Assembly: GCA_945878355.1 (NCBI GenBank)
Contig: CAMCTC010000171.1
Location: 1 to 7,180, forward strand
From: Bordetella parapertussis
GTDB lineage: Bacteria; Pseudomonadota; Gammaproteobacteria; Burkholderiales; Burkholderiaceae_C
Length of the DNA stretch: 7,180 nucleotides
Direction of reading: 5' to 3'
This document shows positions 6,401-7,180 of this stretch, piece by piece (the stretch's first letter is position 1; every line of letters starts with the position of its first letter). Made by a program: the position numbers and the translations under genes. The notes below the pieces were generated by a model that was not told the origin of the DNA, ran no database searches, and saw only the letters and a program-made list of their open reading frames with translations.

Positions 6401-6949
6401 AAACGCATCGTCCTGCTGGGCACCGGCAGGCTGCTCGACATCGGCGATTTTGGCAACAACCGCACCCAATCGTTCTACGCCATCGCCGATGGCCCGGCGC
6501 TGAACAATGCCCGCGCCAGCCTGGTGCACCAGGTCTACAGCCGCGGCAGCAACGGCGCCGGCACGCTGACCCAAAACACCGTGAACTGGGCCAGCGACCG
6601 AGGCTGGTATTTGGACCTGCCTGCCGGTGAGCAAGCCAACACCGACCCGATCGTCACCTACGGCGCGGTGGCTTTCGTCAGCAACATCAACGGCGCCACC
6701 GACTGCAGCCAGTCGTCCTACCTCTACCTGATCGACGTCGGCTCAGGCAGCCTGGCCGCCAGCGAGACCACCGCGTCATGGCTGATTGCCGCCAACGCCT
6801 CGTCATCAAGAGTGATCACACTGCGTGTGATCGACGGCAAGATCGTCGGCCTGACCCATCGATCCGACAACAGCGTGTTCCAGCAACGCCTACCGTTGGG
6901 CCAGACCATCACCCCAGCCAAAAGCGCCTGGCGCGAAATTCGACGCTAA
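3485..6949 (+). CDS. pilY1: Type IV pilus tip adhesin/assembly factor PilY1
   Basis: This complete 1154-residue protein is close to the length of P. aeruginosa PilY1. Residues 1-25 form a Sec signal peptide with an Ala-Pro-Ala cleavage site before Thr26. A von Willebrand A-like region follows: the MIDAS DxSxS motif is Asp48/Ser50/Ser52, with further family marks FANWFTYYRKRK (321-332), FVVTDG (429-434) and IDDLWHATVNGRG (555-567). A six-cysteine segment at 224-287 lies inside this region. The PilY1 beta-propeller occupies about 705-1154: YLASGDGMLHAFD (733-745), LLVGGLGAAGRSYYALDV (793-810), GGDLLGNVWRFDL (923-935) and the typical SAWREI ending (1147-1152). The loop before GGDLLGNVW, which binds calcium in P. 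aeruginosa, is degenerate here. Known role: secreted via the secretin with the minor pilins to the pilus tip, where it promotes assembly, counters PilT-driven retraction, adheres to surfaces and feeds surface sensing. It ends the operon; its stop overlaps the convergent neighbour's stop. Confidence 0.93.
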   Translation: MNAFVRTLTCGTALLCLLVSLSAPATNLAELPLKASVLAKPNVVFGRDDSGSMDWEVLMSTDDGIAWWNGSNSAWDSASNKPVYTSATSGNRLTHLFPMGTATGGQIYAIGSDNGRVAPPIAQLGWLRSSAFNPLYYNTRTSYPAWSPAYVSAALRNYADAPTTAAPSHPGPLSPTPVTLNVGTQWSSTNTNFSNSDYQFSVMPGMVLPIGTKIKASSSSSGLCSGSTLQTLSASTVVGSGGRCQASLPYYPATFWQRTVCPAGDAGCTAAPDCVATNPATNPDADCVSAPDGLGKLRRYEIKSGISFPSGRSFAAELQNFANWFTYYRKRKLMLAGAMGRALEPLTGVRLGVVPFCDGSSSDACAVPTMFDADSSNSASNRRAAAGTFYLNALSSQGTPTHNTMKYIANQFNTNTNIVQYACQRNNLFVVTDGFSNTTAITPPSWDSGKSANTWGASAPYQTTANGSLADLGLRYYTNRLRASGANALSAGRLPSGDPTRRNPDLNTDLHITTYGITLGARGKLFPDASNPFATDVFATPPTWPAPVADDPSMIDDLWHATVNGRGQMYLAGDVESLRGAIQSAFNDILNQEGSQASVAVSSVNLDRGDSQAYMGSYNPAGWSGDLSANPIDPSTAAISTTETWSAASQLSTRDWTTRLVFSSGSSSGLDFNADNVGAAVNPDAASFTNQQVVDYLRGNRSGEGSLFRARTSLIGAVVNAEPVLARDERVVYLASGDGMLHAFDTSSGKEEWAYAPPDTLANLGQSVQRGWVYQTLLDATPGYGRLSSGQKLLVGGLGAAGRSYYALDVSNPKNLNAAGAAAQFRWIFPASADAANRAKMGYTIGKPVITKTGDGDVALLSSGVDNAQAVGDGKGRLWVLSAGTGAVIKTFRTAAGSTAAEAGLSHVSAFKETDGSVRYAFGGDLLGNVWRFDLEKTGVGELDADLLAVLLDAAGNAQPVTSAPEMISLNGKRIVLLGTGRLLDIGDFGNNRTQSFYAIADGPALNNARASLVHQVYSRGSNGAGTLTQNTVNWASDRGWYLDLPAGEQANTDPIVTYGAVAFVSNINGATDCSQSSYLYLIDVGSGSLAASETTASWLIAANASSSRVITLRVIDGKIVGLTHRSDNSVFQQRLPLGQTITPAKSAWREIRR

Positions 6950-7180
6950 TGCTCCAGCGACTCCAAATGACCCGCATCATCCCAGCCCACCAGCGTGAAA
7001 CCCTGCGGCGTGTGCAGCAGGCGGTTGATCGCCGCGTTGCCCAGGGTCCAACTGCGCGGGGCATCCAGCGCGGTGCGGGTCGCTGCGCGGTACAGGCAGT
7101 CGAGCACGCCACCGTGGCTGACCAGCGCGATCGTTCGACCGGCGTGAGCCGCGACCAGAACTTCGACTGCGGCGATCGTT
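6946..7180 (-). CDS. Histidine phosphatase superfamily protein, C-terminal part
   Basis: The visible 77 residues plus stop (TAG, complement of 6946-6948) enter from the right edge, so the N terminus with the catalytic RHG motif is outside the window. The ALVSHGGVLDCLYRAA segment (residues 18-33 of the fragment, His at 7114-7116) is the second catalytic histidine motif of the phosphoglycerate mutase-like/CobC/GpmB group, and LGNAAINRL (46-54) is the usual continuation in which Asn residues follow a beta strand. The fold is cytoplasmic; members dephosphorylate sugar phosphates, alpha-ribazole phosphate or other small substrates, and the substrate cannot be told from this end. It converges on pilY1 with a 4-bp stop-codon overlap and is probably unrelated to the pilus. 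Confidence 0.85.
   Translation of the reverse strand, partial: TIAAVEVLVAAHAGRTIALVSHGGVLDCLYRAATRTALDAPRSWTLGNAAINRLLHTPQGFTLVGWDDAGHLESLEH

Overview
The window reads as a high-GC proteobacterial chromosome segment, most likely a betaproteobacterium of the Burkholderiales. This placement rests on the GC-rich coding sequence, the LivG-type ATPase and the type IV pilus minor pilin set. It is an inference; no rRNA or other strong taxonomic marker is present.

Layout. Positions 1-249 (minus) hold the N-terminal 83 codons of a LivG-type ABC transporter ATPase. A 252-bp divergent intergenic region follows (250-501). From 502 to 6949 (plus) runs a compact operon of six genes: pilE-like pilin, fimT/gspH-type minor pilin, pilV, pilW, pilX and pilY1. 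The first five overlap their neighbours by 13, 4, 14 and 4 bp, and pilY1 follows after 45 bp with its own strong Shine-Dalgarno sequence. At 6946-7180 (minus) lies the C-terminal end of a histidine-phosphatase-family protein, whose stop codon overlaps the pilY1 stop.

How the genes work together. In characterised type IV pilus systems the minor pilins (FimU/FimT, PilV, PilW, PilX, PilE) and the large secreted PilY1 form a priming and tip complex. This complex starts pilus assembly and sits at the fibre tip, where PilY1 acts as adhesin and mechanosensor. The four pilins with a full class III leader should be cut by the prepilin peptidase PilD (not in the window). PilX has the usual variant without Glu5, and PilV carries Asp at that position.

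Overall this is a recognisable, complete minor-pilin/tip-adhesin operon, and I see no novel system. Points worth a second look are in the details: the calcium loop of the PilY1 propeller looks eroded, PilV has Asp at +5, the FimT basic motif is altered, pilE heads the operon, and there is no terminator space between pilY1 and the convergent gene. No RNA genes, insertion sequences, CRISPR arrays, attachment sites or long repeats were seen.
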